From CBDUQN01 sp965369375 (lineage in GTDB: Bacteria; Krumholzibacteriota; Krumholzibacteriia; Krumholzibacteriales; Krumholzibacteriaceae): DNA of 53,053 nt. A program made the translations under genes and the position numbers. Numbering within the stretch: the first letter of the stretch is position 1; every line of letters begins with the position of its first letter. The notes beneath the pieces were generated by a model that ran no database searches, was not told the DNA's origin, and saw only the letters and a list, made by a program, of their open reading frames with translations. The stretch is taken from NCBI GenBank assembly GCA_965369375.1, contig CBDUQN010000012.1, forward strand, positions 1-53,053, read 5' to 3'. This document shows positions 16,553 through 25,315 of this stretch, piece by piece.

Positions 16553-16983
16553 TGGCGCAGAAACGTTCATACGTCCCTGAAGGGAATAAGCGCGCACGCG
16601 CGGTTCCTGGGAAGAAGCGCACAAGCGGTCCTCGCGGCTTGAGCCCTAAAATGAAACTCTGGATCTCCTCCCCGGATGATGAGGGGGTTTTCGGCGATGG
16701 TAAGTGGCGCTTGCTGAGGGCCATCGAACGTGAGTCTTCATTGAAGGCAGCGGCGGAATCCCTGCACATCAGTTATCGTAAGGCATGGGGGGATTTGAAA
16801 AAGGCCGAAGAAAGCATGGGTCTGAAATTCATAGAAAAGCATCGCGGGGGCGATCATGGTGGGGAAACAATTCTGACCGATGAGGGAAAGAAATGGCTAT
16901 CCGCCTATTCCCGCTTTCACTCGGAACTTCACTCTGCGCTCGAGACGATCTTTAAGGATCACATTGCATCTCTTCTGAAGTGA
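16552..16983 (+). CDS. ModE-like winged-helix regulator (DNA-binding domain only)
   Basis: A 143-residue protein matching the N-terminal DNA-binding domain of ModE. The core is GDGKWRLLRAIERESSLKAA followed by AESLHISYRKAWGDLKK, with an EKHRGGDHGG stretch before the ILTDEGKKWL wing/dimer helix. The molybdate-binding MOP domains of full ModE (about 260 residues) are absent, so sensing must occur elsewhere or through a partner. The basic N-terminus (KRARAVPGKKR) is unusual. It is coupled to the preceding small gene and heads the importer genes, suggesting that it represses or activates this operon. Confidence 0.8.
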   Translation: MAQKRSYVPEGNKRARAVPGKKRTSGPRGLSPKMKLWISSPDDEGVFGDGKWRLLRAIERESSLKAAAESLHISYRKAWGDLKKAEESMGLKFIEKHRGGDHGGETILTDEGKKWLSAYSRFHSELHSALETIFKDHIASLLK

Positions 16984-17018
16984 CTTTTTGTTCCGGCGCC
17001 TGTGCAAAGGGATTGACC

Positions 17019-18002
17019 ATGCAAAAGAGATCTCTTGCATTGATAATTACCGGCTTGTGCCTGTTCGCGGCATGGCCCTCGAGCTCATCGGAGCTCGACG
17101 AATCCGTTTCCGGACAGCTCGTCATCTTTCATGCCGGGAGTCTCACCGTTCCGTTCAAGGAGATCGCGAAGGCATTTATGATAGAGCACCCCGGCGTGAC
17201 AATAAATTGCGAAATCGACGGAAGCAGAACGTGCGCCCGCAAGATCTCCGACCTGCACAAGCGCTGTGATGTATTCGCCTCAGCCGATTTTACGGTCATC
17301 GATCAACTTCTGATACCGGACTATGCAGATTGGAATATCAAGTTTGCGACGAACGAAATCTCGATTGCCTATCATGACAAATCCCGGCGCGCGGGAGAAA
17401 TAACGGCCGATAACTGGTATGATGTGCTGCTCGATGATGACATTCGTTTCGGGAGATCCGAACCCGACTCCGATCCGTGCGGATACCGTGCCGTTATCAC
17501 GATGAAACTGGCCGAACAGTACTACGATCAAGAGGAGCTTGCGGCGAAATTGCTAGCGAAAGACCTCGAATACATACGGCCGAAATCGGTGGATCTGCTC
17601 GCTCTCCTCGAGTTCGGAGAGGTCGATTACCTCTTCGAGTATCGCTCGGTTGCCGAGCAACACGGTCTGAGACAGATTCTGCTGCCCGATTCAATCAACC
17701 TGAAGAATCCAGAATTATCCGATGTCTACAAATCCGCGACCATCGCCTTGAGCGGGAAGGCGCCCGGTACGACGATCACAAAGATCGGACAACCGATAGT
17801 GTACGGTGTAACCATTCCTTCGACGGCGGAGAACCGCAGCGCGGCGCTCGCATTCCTGGAGTTTCTTCTCGATGAGCGCAAGGGGGGCGCGATAATGGCG
17901 AAAAACGGCCAGCCATGGGCGGTTCCATCAGTGACCGCGACTTTCGATAAGCTGCCGACCGATCTCAGGAAATTCGCGTGCGAAACGCAGGAGCATAGAT
18001 GA
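17019..18002 (+). CDS. wtpA: tungstate/molybdate ABC transporter substrate-binding protein (WtpA type)
   Basis: A 327-residue periplasmic binding protein with a Sec signal peptide (MQKRSLALIITGLCLFAAWP). The motifs FHAGSLTVPF and GRSEPDSDPCGYR are the WtpA/TupA/ModA oxyanion-site blocks, closest in style to WtpA. The ATG at 17019 is chosen because it begins a proper signal peptide and has AAAGGG upstream; the in-frame start 39 nt earlier would place a charged, Cys-containing leader in front. Its end overlaps the permease start by 4 nt. Tungstate versus molybdate preference cannot be decided from sequence. Confidence 0.85.
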   Translation: MQKRSLALIITGLCLFAAWPSSSSELDESVSGQLVIFHAGSLTVPFKEIAKAFMIEHPGVTINCEIDGSRTCARKISDLHKRCDVFASADFTVIDQLLIPDYADWNIKFATNEISIAYHDKSRRAGEITADNWYDVLLDDDIRFGRSEPDSDPCGYRAVITMKLAEQYYDQEELAAKLLAKDLEYIRPKSVDLLALLEFGEVDYLFEYRSVAEQHGLRQILLPDSINLKNPELSDVYKSATIALSGKAPGTTITKIGQPIVYGVTIPSTAENRSAALAFLEFLLDERKGGAIMAKNGQPWAVPSVTATFDKLPTDLRKFACETQEHR

Positions 18003-18823
18003 ACAGCCATTCAATACAGGGAAACGGCATCGTCCGATTCGGGGGCGATCCTCTCTATCTGATATCCACCGCACTCGGCGGATTGGTACTGCTGTTTATC
18101 GCAGCGCCGCTCATTGGAATGCTGCTTCATACGACGGGATCAGAGCTCAGAGAAGCGGCGGTTGATATCGAAGTGCAGAGAAGTATCTGGCTCACCATCT
18201 GGACGGCGATGGCCGCGACGGTGATCTTCGCGATCGCCGCGATACCATTTTCATATCTTCTCGCGCGAAAGAATTTCCCCCTGAAAGGCCTCGTGACGGG
18301 AATCATCGATCTCCCGATCGTGATACCTCATCCCGTGGCGGGCATTGCTCTGCTGAGCGTAATTGCGCGCGACTCACTTTTCGGAAATGCCGCCGACAGG
18401 TTCGGGATCAGCTTCGTGAGCAATCCGGCGGGCATCATTGCGGCGATGGCATTCGTCAGCATACCGTTTCTCATCAATGCGGCATGCAATGGATTCCAGG
18501 CGGTTCCCGAGCGTCTGGAAAAAGCGGCCCTCAATCTGGGGGCATCTCCGACGAGGGTCTTCTTTACGATATCCCTCCCTCTCGCGTGGAGGTCGATCCT
18601 ATCCGGTTTGATACTCATGTTCGGCCGGGGAATGAGTGAATTCGGCGCCATCATCATCATTGCGTATCACCCGATGGTCGCACCGATACTCATCTACGAG
18701 CGGTTCGGCGCATTCGGCTTGAAATACGCCCGTCCCGTGGCTGCATTATTTGTTCTAGTTAGCCTTTCACTTTTCATCGTACTGAGGTTCATCGGTGGAA
18801 AAAGGGTCGCTGCTCAGCATTGA
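17999..18823 (+). CDS. wtpB: tungstate/molybdate ABC transporter permease
   Basis: A 274-residue inner-membrane permease with about six transmembrane helices. The EAA-type cytoplasmic loop (LEKAALNLGASPTRVFFTIS) contacts the ATPase, and LPIVIPHPVAGIALL is the family block. It starts ATGA-coupled to wtpA and overlaps the ATPase gene by 29 nt. It forms the channel of the WtpABC importer that supplies oxyanion for the cofactor genes downstream. Confidence 0.87.
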   Translation: MNSHSIQGNGIVRFGGDPLYLISTALGGLVLLFIAAPLIGMLLHTTGSELREAAVDIEVQRSIWLTIWTAMAATVIFAIAAIPFSYLLARKNFPLKGLVTGIIDLPIVIPHPVAGIALLSVIARDSLFGNAADRFGISFVSNPAGIIAAMAFVSIPFLINAACNGFQAVPERLEKAALNLGASPTRVFFTISLPLAWRSILSGLILMFGRGMSEFGAIIIIAYHPMVAPILIYERFGAFGLKYARPVAALFVLVSLSLFIVLRFIGGKRVAAQH

Positions 18824-19865
18824 GAATATCTCGAAGACGTTTGGGACGTTCAGCATCAGGGATGTCTCCTTCGATGTCGAGGCGGGAGACTATTTCGTTC
18901 TCCTCGGTCCGTCCGGCGTAGGAAAGACGGTTCTGCTGGAGACGATCGCCGGCCAGCTGATCCCGGACAGCGGGCGCATCGTTCTGGACGGCACCGATAT
19001 CACCCATGCGAAAATCCAGAACCGAAAGGTTGGACTGGTCTATCAAACGAGAACGCTTTTCCCTCATCTTACCGTGCGCCAGAATATCGCGTACGGTCTG
19101 CGAAGCAGGGGGCGCAAACGGCACGAGCGGGTAAGCGAGCTTGCTGCCGATGTCGGTGTATCAAACTTGCTCGACCGAAAGCCCGGCAATTTGTCCGGAG
19201 GAGAGTACCAGCGGGTCGCGCTCGCGCGCACGATCGCAACCGAACCGCGCTGCCTGCTCCTCGACGAACCGCTGTCGAATCTCGACGTTCAATCACGCTC
19301 GGGGATGCGTTCACTACTGAGAAAACTTCGCCGAAACGGGCAGACCGTCGTGCACATAACGCACGATTACGAGGAGGCGCTCGCGCTTGCGACACGTATG
19401 GCCGTAATGGAAAACGGCCGCATTCTCCAGGTGGATGTTCCCGAGGAGCTCTTCCGGCACCCGAAGTCCGATTTCGTCGCGCGCTTTATCGGCATCAGAA
19501 ATTTTTTCAGGGGTGATCTCGTGTCGGACGGCGCAGGGAACGTCGCGGAATTTGTCACAAACGGCCTCACCTTTCAGATAGCGACCGATATGCGGAGCGG
19601 TAGGGGATGTCTCATGCTGAGAAGCGAGGATATCATCGTTACGAAAAAGCCGTCCGAGACGAGTGCCCGAAACACGTTCAGGGGAACGATCATCGATATC
19701 GCCCCCGTGCGGCGCGGCATCGAGCTCACCGTAGATATCGGAATGGAAATCACCGCATTGATAACGCGGGAGTCTCGTGAAGGGCTCCATCTCGATATCG
19801 GACAAACCGTGTGGATCTATTTCAAGGCAACCGCGGGCAAGTTCCTAGGGGAACATAGTGATTAA
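18795..19865 (+). CDS. wtpC: tungstate/molybdate ABC transporter ATP-binding protein
   Basis: A 356-residue ATPase. It has Walker A GPSGVGKT (about 38-45), the Q-loop region VYQTRTLFPH, signature LSGGEYQR, Walker B CLLLDEP, and the H-loop HITHDYEEA. A C-terminal ~120-residue TOBE/MOP-like domain (GCLMLRSEDIIV, then RRGIELTVDIGMEITALIT) may sense the oxyanion. The start is a GTG at 18795 inside the wtpB 3' end. The 3' end overlaps the next gene by 8 nt, so the whole importer and cofactor set is one transcript. Confidence 0.87.
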   Translation: MEKGSLLSIENISKTFGTFSIRDVSFDVEAGDYFVLLGPSGVGKTVLLETIAGQLIPDSGRIVLDGTDITHAKIQNRKVGLVYQTRTLFPHLTVRQNIAYGLRSRGRKRHERVSELAADVGVSNLLDRKPGNLSGGEYQRVALARTIATEPRCLLLDEPLSNLDVQSRSGMRSLLRKLRRNGQTVVHITHDYEEALALATRMAVMENGRILQVDVPEELFRHPKSDFVARFIGIRNFFRGDLVSDGAGNVAEFVTNGLTFQIATDMRSGRGCLMLRSEDIIVTKKPSETSARNTFRGTIIDIAPVRRGIELTVDIGMEITALITRESREGLHLDIGQTVWIYFKATAGKFLGEHSD

Positions 19866-21012
19866 AGTAGCGAATATGCTCATGATCGGCTCGTCGGTCC
19901 GCAAGGTCGGAAAGACCGAGCTCGCCTGCAGCCTCATCGGCAGATATCACACGCAGCACGATATGATCGGCATCAAGGTCACCACCATCCTGGAGGCCGA
20001 CGGCGAGTGTCCTCATGGTATCGAAGGGTGCGGCACCTGCACCAACTTCGAGGGAGATTACTGCATCACGGAGGAGGAGATTTCGGGATTGCCGGGCAAG
20101 GATACGGTACGGATGCTCGAGGCCGGCGCCGCGAGGGTTCTCTGGCTTCGGGTTCTCAAAGATCGTCTCACCGAAGGGGTATCGGCACTCCTCGACGGAA
20201 TCGACCGCGGCGCCGTTATGATATGCGAGTCGAACAGCCTGCGCACCGTCGTAGAGCCGGGGCTCTTCCTCATGGTCGAATCTGCATCTTCAGATGAATA
20301 TAAACCGACGGCGCGGGATGTGAGAGACCGTGCCGACAGGATCATTCGATTCGACGGCGAGAAATTCGATACCGATTTGGATGATATAACCTTTATCGAT
20401 GGCACATGGGCGTTCAAAGAGGATGCGACCGCGATAATAATGGCCGGCGGCAAGAGCTCCCGGATGGGCCGGGACAAGGGGATGCTGCCGATCGACGGCA
20501 GACCGATGATAGCGCATATATGCGATAAGCTGCGTCCCCATTTCAAAGAGCTCCTTATCAGCGCAAATGACGCGGAGCGGTATTCGTTTCTCGGGATCGA
20601 CATTGTAAAGGACAGGATCCCCGATCGCGGTCCGCTGATGGGCATTGCATCAGCGGTGGAGGTTTCGGCGCACGATGTGAATGTGACCGTCGCCTGCGAC
20701 ATACCCGGTGTCGAAATGGCTTTCGTGCGTCGCATGCTGCGAGAGAGCGCAGGGTACGACGGTGTTGTTCCGGTGACGGGCGCCTCATTCCTCGAACCGC
20801 TGTGCGCGGTCTATAGAAAGAGCATTCTCGGTCCTTTCAATGAGGCAATCGATCGTGGCGAGAGAAAAATCAAAGAGGTTTTGAAAAATTGCAGGATAAA
20901 ATATATCGAAGTCGACGACGCCGGCCCGTTTCGCAACATCAACACGGCGGAAGATTATGAAAAATATATTACGGCACGGCCGGCAATCGAAAGAGAAAGG
21001 GAAACCAGATGA
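19858..21012 (+). CDS. MobB-like P-loop domain fused to MobA molybdenum cofactor guanylyltransferase
   Basis: A 384-residue two-domain protein. Residues 1 to about 180 are a MobB-like P-loop domain (GSSVRKVGKTELA) with a four-cysteine set at about 51, 58, 61 and 69 (CPHGIEGCGTC and YC), possibly a metal or cluster site. From about 195 it is MobA, joining GMP to molybdopterin: AIIMAGGKSSRMGRDKGMLP is the GTP-binding signature, followed by DRIPDRGPLMGI and VACDIPG. This predicts synthesis of a dinucleotide (guanosine) form of the Mo/W cofactor. The start is a GTG within the wtpC end; an in-frame ATG at 19876 is an alternative. The 3' end overlaps moeA by 4 nt. Confidence 0.84.
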   Translation: MIKVANMLMIGSSVRKVGKTELACSLIGRYHTQHDMIGIKVTTILEADGECPHGIEGCGTCTNFEGDYCITEEEISGLPGKDTVRMLEAGAARVLWLRVLKDRLTEGVSALLDGIDRGAVMICESNSLRTVVEPGLFLMVESASSDEYKPTARDVRDRADRIIRFDGEKFDTDLDDITFIDGTWAFKEDATAIIMAGGKSSRMGRDKGMLPIDGRPMIAHICDKLRPHFKELLISANDAERYSFLGIDIVKDRIPDRGPLMGIASAVEVSAHDVNVTVACDIPGVEMAFVRRMLRESAGYDGVVPVTGASFLEPLCAVYRKSILGPFNEAIDRGERKIKEVLKNCRIKYIEVDDAGPFRNINTAEDYEKYITARPAIERERETR

Positions 21013-22190
21013 TACCGTTCGAAAAAGCCCTCGAGATCGTCATGGACGCAGCTAGGCAGCTCGAGACAGAAGCGGTGGCACTCGAAGACACTCACGGGCG
21101 CATACTGGCCCAGGATGTCACATCCGATATGGATATGCCGCCGTTCGACAAATCGGCCATGGACGGCTACGCGTGCCGGCGCGAAGACCTCGGCAACGAA
21201 CTGACCGTTATAGAGAAAATACCGGCGGGATACGTGCCCCGTCACGCCCTAAAACGCAATCAGTGCGCAAAGATCATGACAGGCGGCATGGTGCCGGAGG
21301 GCGCCGACTGCGTCATCATGGTTGAATTTACCAAGAACCTGACCGATACCACCATCGCGTTCAAGGGAAAGGAAACGAAGAAAAATATCGCTCACAAGGC
21401 GGAAGATTTAAAAAAGGGAGACCTTGTGCTTTCCAAAGGCATTAGGCTGAGGGCTCAGCATATCGCGGTTCTCGCGACCGCCGGATGCACCGCTCCGCTC
21501 GTTTCCAGGCAGCCGAGGGTCGGCGTCATTGCAACGGGCAATGAACTGGTTACGCCGGACAAGGAGCCGGCTCCTTCACAGATAAGAAACAGCAACAGCT
21601 ATCAGATATGCGCGCATGTAAAATCCGCGCTCGCGATCCCCTCGTACTACGGTATCGCGCAGGATACGGAGGAATCTCTCGATACAATGATAAAGAGCGC
21701 CAAGGCCGAGAATGACGTGATCATTCTCTCGGGCGGCGTATCGATGGGAGATTACGATATCGTGCCGGAAATGCTCGAGAAGAACGGCTTCAATCTGCTC
21801 TTCCACAGGGTTGAGATCCAGCCCGGCAGACCCGTCGTCTTCGGCCACTCGGATGAAGCGTTTTGTTTCGGGCTTCCGGGAAATCCCGTCTCCACATTCG
21901 TCACATTCGAGCTCATCGTGAAGCCGTTCCTCTGCACAATGATGGGGTATGATTTCAGGCCGTTGGATATGCCGTTTCGACTGGACCAGACCATTACGAG
22001 AAAGAGGGCCAAGAGGACGGCGTGGATCCCGGTTGCGTTCTCGGGTGATGGGGGAGTGGTGCCGATCGAGTATCACGGATCGGGGCATCTCCATGCCCTG
22101 AGCGATGCCGACGGGATGATAGTGATCCCAGTCGGAGTAAACGAAGTCAAAGAGGGAACGATCGTATATGTTAGACAGATTCAATCGTAG
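21009..22190 (+). CDS. moeA: molybdopterin molybdenumtransferase MoeA
   Basis: A 393-residue MoeA, which inserts molybdate (or tungstate) into adenylylated molybdopterin. Visible blocks are PPFDKSAMDGYACR, MTGGMVPEGADCVIM, VGVIATGNEL, ILSGGVSMGDYD and FGLPGNPVSTFVTFEL, in the normal order, ending in the small C-terminal beta domain. The length is typical. It is coupled to the preceding gene (ATGA) and overlaps moaA by 23 nt. Confidence 0.92.
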   Translation: MIPFEKALEIVMDAARQLETEAVALEDTHGRILAQDVTSDMDMPPFDKSAMDGYACRREDLGNELTVIEKIPAGYVPRHALKRNQCAKIMTGGMVPEGADCVIMVEFTKNLTDTTIAFKGKETKKNIAHKAEDLKKGDLVLSKGIRLRAQHIAVLATAGCTAPLVSRQPRVGVIATGNELVTPDKEPAPSQIRNSNSYQICAHVKSALAIPSYYGIAQDTEESLDTMIKSAKAENDVIILSGGVSMGDYDIVPEMLEKNGFNLLFHRVEIQPGRPVVFGHSDEAFCFGLPGNPVSTFVTFELIVKPFLCTMMGYDFRPLDMPFRLDQTITRKRAKRTAWIPVAFSGDGGVVPIEYHGSGHLHALSDADGMIVIPVGVNEVKEGTIVYVRQIQS

Positions 22191-22968
22191 AATCGACTAC
22201 CTTCGTATCTCGGTGACGGACCGGTGCAATCTCCGATGTGTTTACTGCATGCCCGAAGGGGGCGTGCCGCTCATCCCGCGTGAGGAGATCATGTCTTTCG
22301 AGGAGATGCGCGACGTGGCACGGGTTGCGGTCGAAATGGGAATGGAACGGATACGCATTACCGGCGGGGAGCCGCTGATCAGGCGCAATATCGTCGAGCT
22401 CGTTTCGATGCTTGCGGCGATAGAGGGAGTGCGCGATCTCGCGATGACGACAAACGGCATATTGCTCGAGGAATTTTCGTTGATGATCGCCGATGCGGGG
22501 CTTCACAGGGTCAATGTCAGTCTCGATACGCTCGATCCGAAACGCTATGCGCAGCTCACCGGAGGCGGGGATATCGTGCGCGTACTCCTCGGCATAGAAG
22601 CGGCCCAGGAGGCGGGGTTGAATCCGGTGAAATTGAACTGCGTGATACGGGAATCATCAGATGAACCGGATGCGATACAAGTTACGAGATATGCCGCAGA
22701 GAATGGATTGATCGTGCGCTTTATCAGGCAGATGGAGCTTGCCCGGGGAACGTTCTGGATCGTTGAGGGCGGCACCGGCGGGAACTGCGAACAGTGCAAC
22801 CGTCTGAGACTAACGAGTAACGGAATGATAAAGCCATGCCTCTTCAGTGACGTCGTATTCAGTGTCCGGGAGCTCGGCATACGGGAAGCGATCGAGCGGG
22901 CCATTGCCGCGAAACCGGAGAGAGGCATAAAGAGCGAGAATCATAGCTTCTATAATATAGGAGGATAG
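22168..22968 (+). CDS. moaA: GTP 3',8-cyclase MoaA, unusually short form
   Basis: A 266-residue radical-SAM enzyme starting cofactor synthesis from GTP. The SAM cluster is CNLRCVYC (Cys 20, 24, 27); GGEPLIRR follows. The second, C-terminal cluster is carried by Cys207, Cys210 and Cys224 (NCEQCNRLRLTSNGMIKPCL). It ends with the conserved Gly-Gly (FYNIGG). Typical MoaA is about 320-340 residues; here roughly 55-60 residues are missing between the RFIRQME strand and the second cluster, while all catalytic landmarks remain. It therefore looks like a compact functional variant rather than a broken gene. Confidence 0.88.
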   Translation: MLDRFNRRIDYLRISVTDRCNLRCVYCMPEGGVPLIPREEIMSFEEMRDVARVAVEMGMERIRITGGEPLIRRNIVELVSMLAAIEGVRDLAMTTNGILLEEFSLMIADAGLHRVNVSLDTLDPKRYAQLTGGGDIVRVLLGIEAAQEAGLNPVKLNCVIRESSDEPDAIQVTRYAAENGLIVRFIRQMELARGTFWIVEGGTGGNCEQCNRLRLTSNGMIKPCLFSDVVFSVRELGIREAIERAIAAKPERGIKSENHSFYNIGG

Positions 22969-22969
22969 A

Positions 22970-23419
22970 TTGGGAAAGTTGAGCCATACAGACGATGAGG
23001 GCCGGGCGCGAATGGTCGATGTGAGCGGCAAGCCTCCGCAGCACCGTGTTGCCAAGGCGAGAGGATTCATCGCGCTCCAGGAGGAGACGATCTCGCTCAT
23101 CAAAGAGAACAACATGAAAAAGGGCGATGTGCTCGCCGTGGCCGAATTCGCGGGCATTCAGGCGGCGAAAAAAACATCCGAGCTCATACCGCTCTGTCAT
23201 CCGCTGCCGATCACAAACGTGAAGGTGACGGCGCAACTCGAGGAGGGGGGCGTATCGGTAACGAGCACCGTCTCGTGCGTCGCCCAAACCGGCGTCGAGA
23301 TGGAGGCGCTCTGCGCAACGAGCGTTGCGCTTCTCACCGTCTACGATATGTGCAAGGCGGTGGACAAGCAGATGAAGATAGGGGAAATCGTACTGCTGGA
23401 GAAAACGAAGAGCGGCTGA
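22970..23419 (+). CDS. moaC: cyclic pyranopterin monophosphate synthase MoaC
   Basis: A 149-residue MoaC, which converts the MoaA product to cyclic pyranopterin monophosphate. It opens with LSHTDDEGRARMVDVSGKP, has KTSELIPLCHPLPIT, and ends with the catalytic-lysine block YDMCKAVDKQMKI. The start is a TTG two bases after the moaA stop; the GGAGG inside the moaA end is its ribosome-binding site. No better ATG exists before the conserved region. Confidence 0.9.
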   Translation: MGKLSHTDDEGRARMVDVSGKPPQHRVAKARGFIALQEETISLIKENNMKKGDVLAVAEFAGIQAAKKTSELIPLCHPLPITNVKVTAQLEEGGVSVTSTVSCVAQTGVEMEALCATSVALLTVYDMCKAVDKQMKIGEIVLLEKTKSG

Positions 23420-23459
23420 TCTTCGGACGTCTTTCGTTAATAATCAAGAGGGTTCTGTA

Positions 23460-24407
23460 ATGAAGGTGAAGAAATCGAATTCAGGAATGCGTGTCGTATC
23501 GGTAAATATCTCTGACGAGAAGGGGACGGCAAAGCATCCCGTTTCGGAACTAAAGATAAGTGAACGGGGCTGTGTCGACGACGCGCATGCGGGGGACTGG
23601 CATCGTCAGGTGAGCATACTCTCGCGCGAAAGCATCGACCGTTTCGCAGAGAATATGAATCGCACGATCAATCCGGGCGAGTTCGCGGAAAACATCACGA
23701 CCGCCGGAATGGAGCTGGGAGCGGTTTCTATCCTCGATCGTTTCGTGATCGGTGACGTGGAGCTCGAGGTAACGCAGATCGGCAAGGAATGTCATGGCGA
23801 GAGCTGCGCGATATTCCAGGAAGTGGGCAAGTGTGTCATGCCCAAGGAGGGGATATTCTGCCGTGTGCTCAAACCAGGAGCAATTAAACCGTGCGACAAC
23901 ATTACCTATCTGCAGAGACCGCTACGCTTCCGTGTCATTACACTGAGCGATCGGGCGCAGAGGGGCGAGTACGAGGACCTGAGCGGACCGCGCGTCCGGG
24001 AAATCCTTGGAAGTTTTTTCAAGGATAAACGCTGGCACGCGGAAATCGAATCGTGTCTGATCGGTGACGATGCGGAGGAGCTGCGGCAGGAACTGCAATC
24101 CGCCCGCGACGCAGGCGTCGATATCGTCATAACGACCGGGGGCACCGGTGTCGGGCCGAGGGACATAACTCCCGAGGTTGTGACACAGCTCTGCGATAAG
24201 CTCATACCGGGCGTCATGGAACAGATCAGATTGAAGTACGGCGCAGCCAAACCGAATGCGCTGCTCAGCCGTGGCGTCGCCGGCGTGATGAAGCAGACGC
24301 TCGTCTACACGCTGCCGGGCAGCGTGCGGGCCGTTAACGAATATATGGATGAGATATTAAAAACCATGGAGCATCTGATAACGATGCTCCATGGTTTGGG
24401 TCATTGA
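23460..24407 (+). CDS. MOSC domain-MogA/MoaB fusion protein
   Basis: A 315-residue fusion. Residues about 10-155 form a MOSC domain (RGCVDDAHAGDWHRQVSILS, GEFAENITTAG, and the cysteine in IGKECHGESC). Residues about 158-315 form a MogA/MoaB molybdopterin adenylyltransferase (VITLSDRAQRGEYEDLSG, ITTGGTGVGPRDITPE, TLPGSVRAVNEY). The MogA part would activate molybdopterin for MoeA. MOSC domains are known in cofactor sulfuration proteins, so handover or sulfuration is plausible. It is the last gene of the operon; its final codons lie inside a perfect inverted repeat. Confidence 0.86.
   Translation: MKVKKSNSGMRVVSVNISDEKGTAKHPVSELKISERGCVDDAHAGDWHRQVSILSRESIDRFAENMNRTINPGEFAENITTAGMELGAVSILDRFVIGDVELEVTQIGKECHGESCAIFQEVGKCVMPKEGIFCRVLKPGAIKPCDNITYLQRPLRFRVITLSDRAQRGEYEDLSGPRVREILGSFFKDKRWHAEIESCLIGDDAEELRQELQSARDAGVDIVITTGGTGVGPRDITPEVVTQLCDKLIPGVMEQIRLKYGAAKPNALLSRGVAGVMKQTLVYTLPGSVRAVNEYMDEILKTMEHLITMLHGLGH
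24361..24397 (-). terminator. perfect 15-bp hairpin, probable terminator of the OmpA-like gene
   Basis: A perfect inverted repeat has arms AAACCATGGAGCATC (24361-24375) and its complement (24383-24397), with a 7-nt loop. Read on the minus strand it is followed by TTTTT, the form of an intrinsic terminator, about 85 nt after the stop of the minus-strand OmpA-like gene. On the plus strand it lies within the last codons of the MOSC-MogA gene and lacks a following T run. It could still protect that transcript's 3' end. Confidence 0.6.
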
Positions 24408-24481
24408 AAAGCTTTATATTCCTTCAAATATTATCAGATCCCGGTTTGCCGCATCCCTGTATATGAAACAGACCGGATGAA

Positions 24482-25099
24482 TTACCTCTTGTCCCGCACC
24501 GCGATAACGACTCGGCGGTTTTTCGCCTTTCCATCATCGGTTTCATTCGTCGCGATAGACTGGTACTCTCCGTATCCGACCGCCTTCAGACGTTCCGGAT
24601 CAGCCTCGTATTTTTCTCGCAGGTAATGAAGCACCGAATGAGCGCGGGCCGAGGAGAGCTCCCAGTTCGATTTGTACTTGTTCTTGTACTTCTCAAGGAT
24701 CTGGACGTTGTCGGTATGCCCTTCGATCAGGATCCAGTACTCCGGGTACTTTGCGAGCACGCTCCAGATCTTATCTAGGATATCCTTTGCTTCCTGTGTC
24801 AGCTTGACGCTTCCCGATGTAAACGTCATCGCTTCGGGCAGTGTGATCTTTGTCAGTCCCTCTTTCTCCTCGAGCCAGAGCCTTTCCTTCTGTTCGAGAT
24901 CGGCGAGCGCCTCCTTCAGGTCGGCATTGAACCTTTCGGCTCGTTCCTTCTCTTCGGCGACTTGGCCCTTCAGTTCCATTACTTCGCCCTCGAGGTCTGC
25001 GATCTGCTGATCCTTCTCGGCTATCAGTTTCTTGTTCGAGCAGCCGGCAACGAGCATCACGGCGACCGTGAGCAGAACGATGAGCTGGAATTTTCGCAT
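24482..25099 (-). CDS. OmpA-family peptidoglycan-binding lipoprotein
   Basis: A 205-residue lipoprotein. It has a signal peptide with lipobox LVAGC (Cys20), a ~55-residue coiled coil rich in Lys/Glu (EKDQQIADLEGEVMELKGQV), then a C-terminal OmpA/MotB domain (LIEGHTDNVQ, SSARAHSVLHYL, GYGEYQSIATN, KNRRVVI). It should sit in the outer membrane by its lipid anchor and bind peptidoglycan, like Pal. AAAGGAGG precedes the ATG. It is a single gene converging on the molybdenum operon. Confidence 0.87.
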   Translation of the reverse strand: MRKFQLIVLLTVAVMLVAGCSNKKLIAEKDQQIADLEGEVMELKGQVAEEKERAERFNADLKEALADLEQKERLWLEEKEGLTKITLPEAMTFTSGSVKLTQEAKDILDKIWSVLAKYPEYWILIEGHTDNVQILEKYKNKYKSNWELSSARAHSVLHYLREKYEADPERLKAVGYGEYQSIATNETDDGKAKNRRVVIAVRDKR

Positions 25100-25315
25100 T
25101 ATTACCCTCCTTTGTCGTTTTCAATCGTTCGAGTTGAACTGAGATAAAGCTAATGTAAGAATCTATACGGAATTTGCAGGTGCGTCAAGGCGATATTACA
25201 TGTTCGCCATGGGATGGGGTAAACGGAGCAATGGATATTCGTTCAATTGGGTATGAATCCGTCCATAAAATATATTTTTATGACTAAAAAGATCTCATGA
25301 CTAGTCAATAAATTT

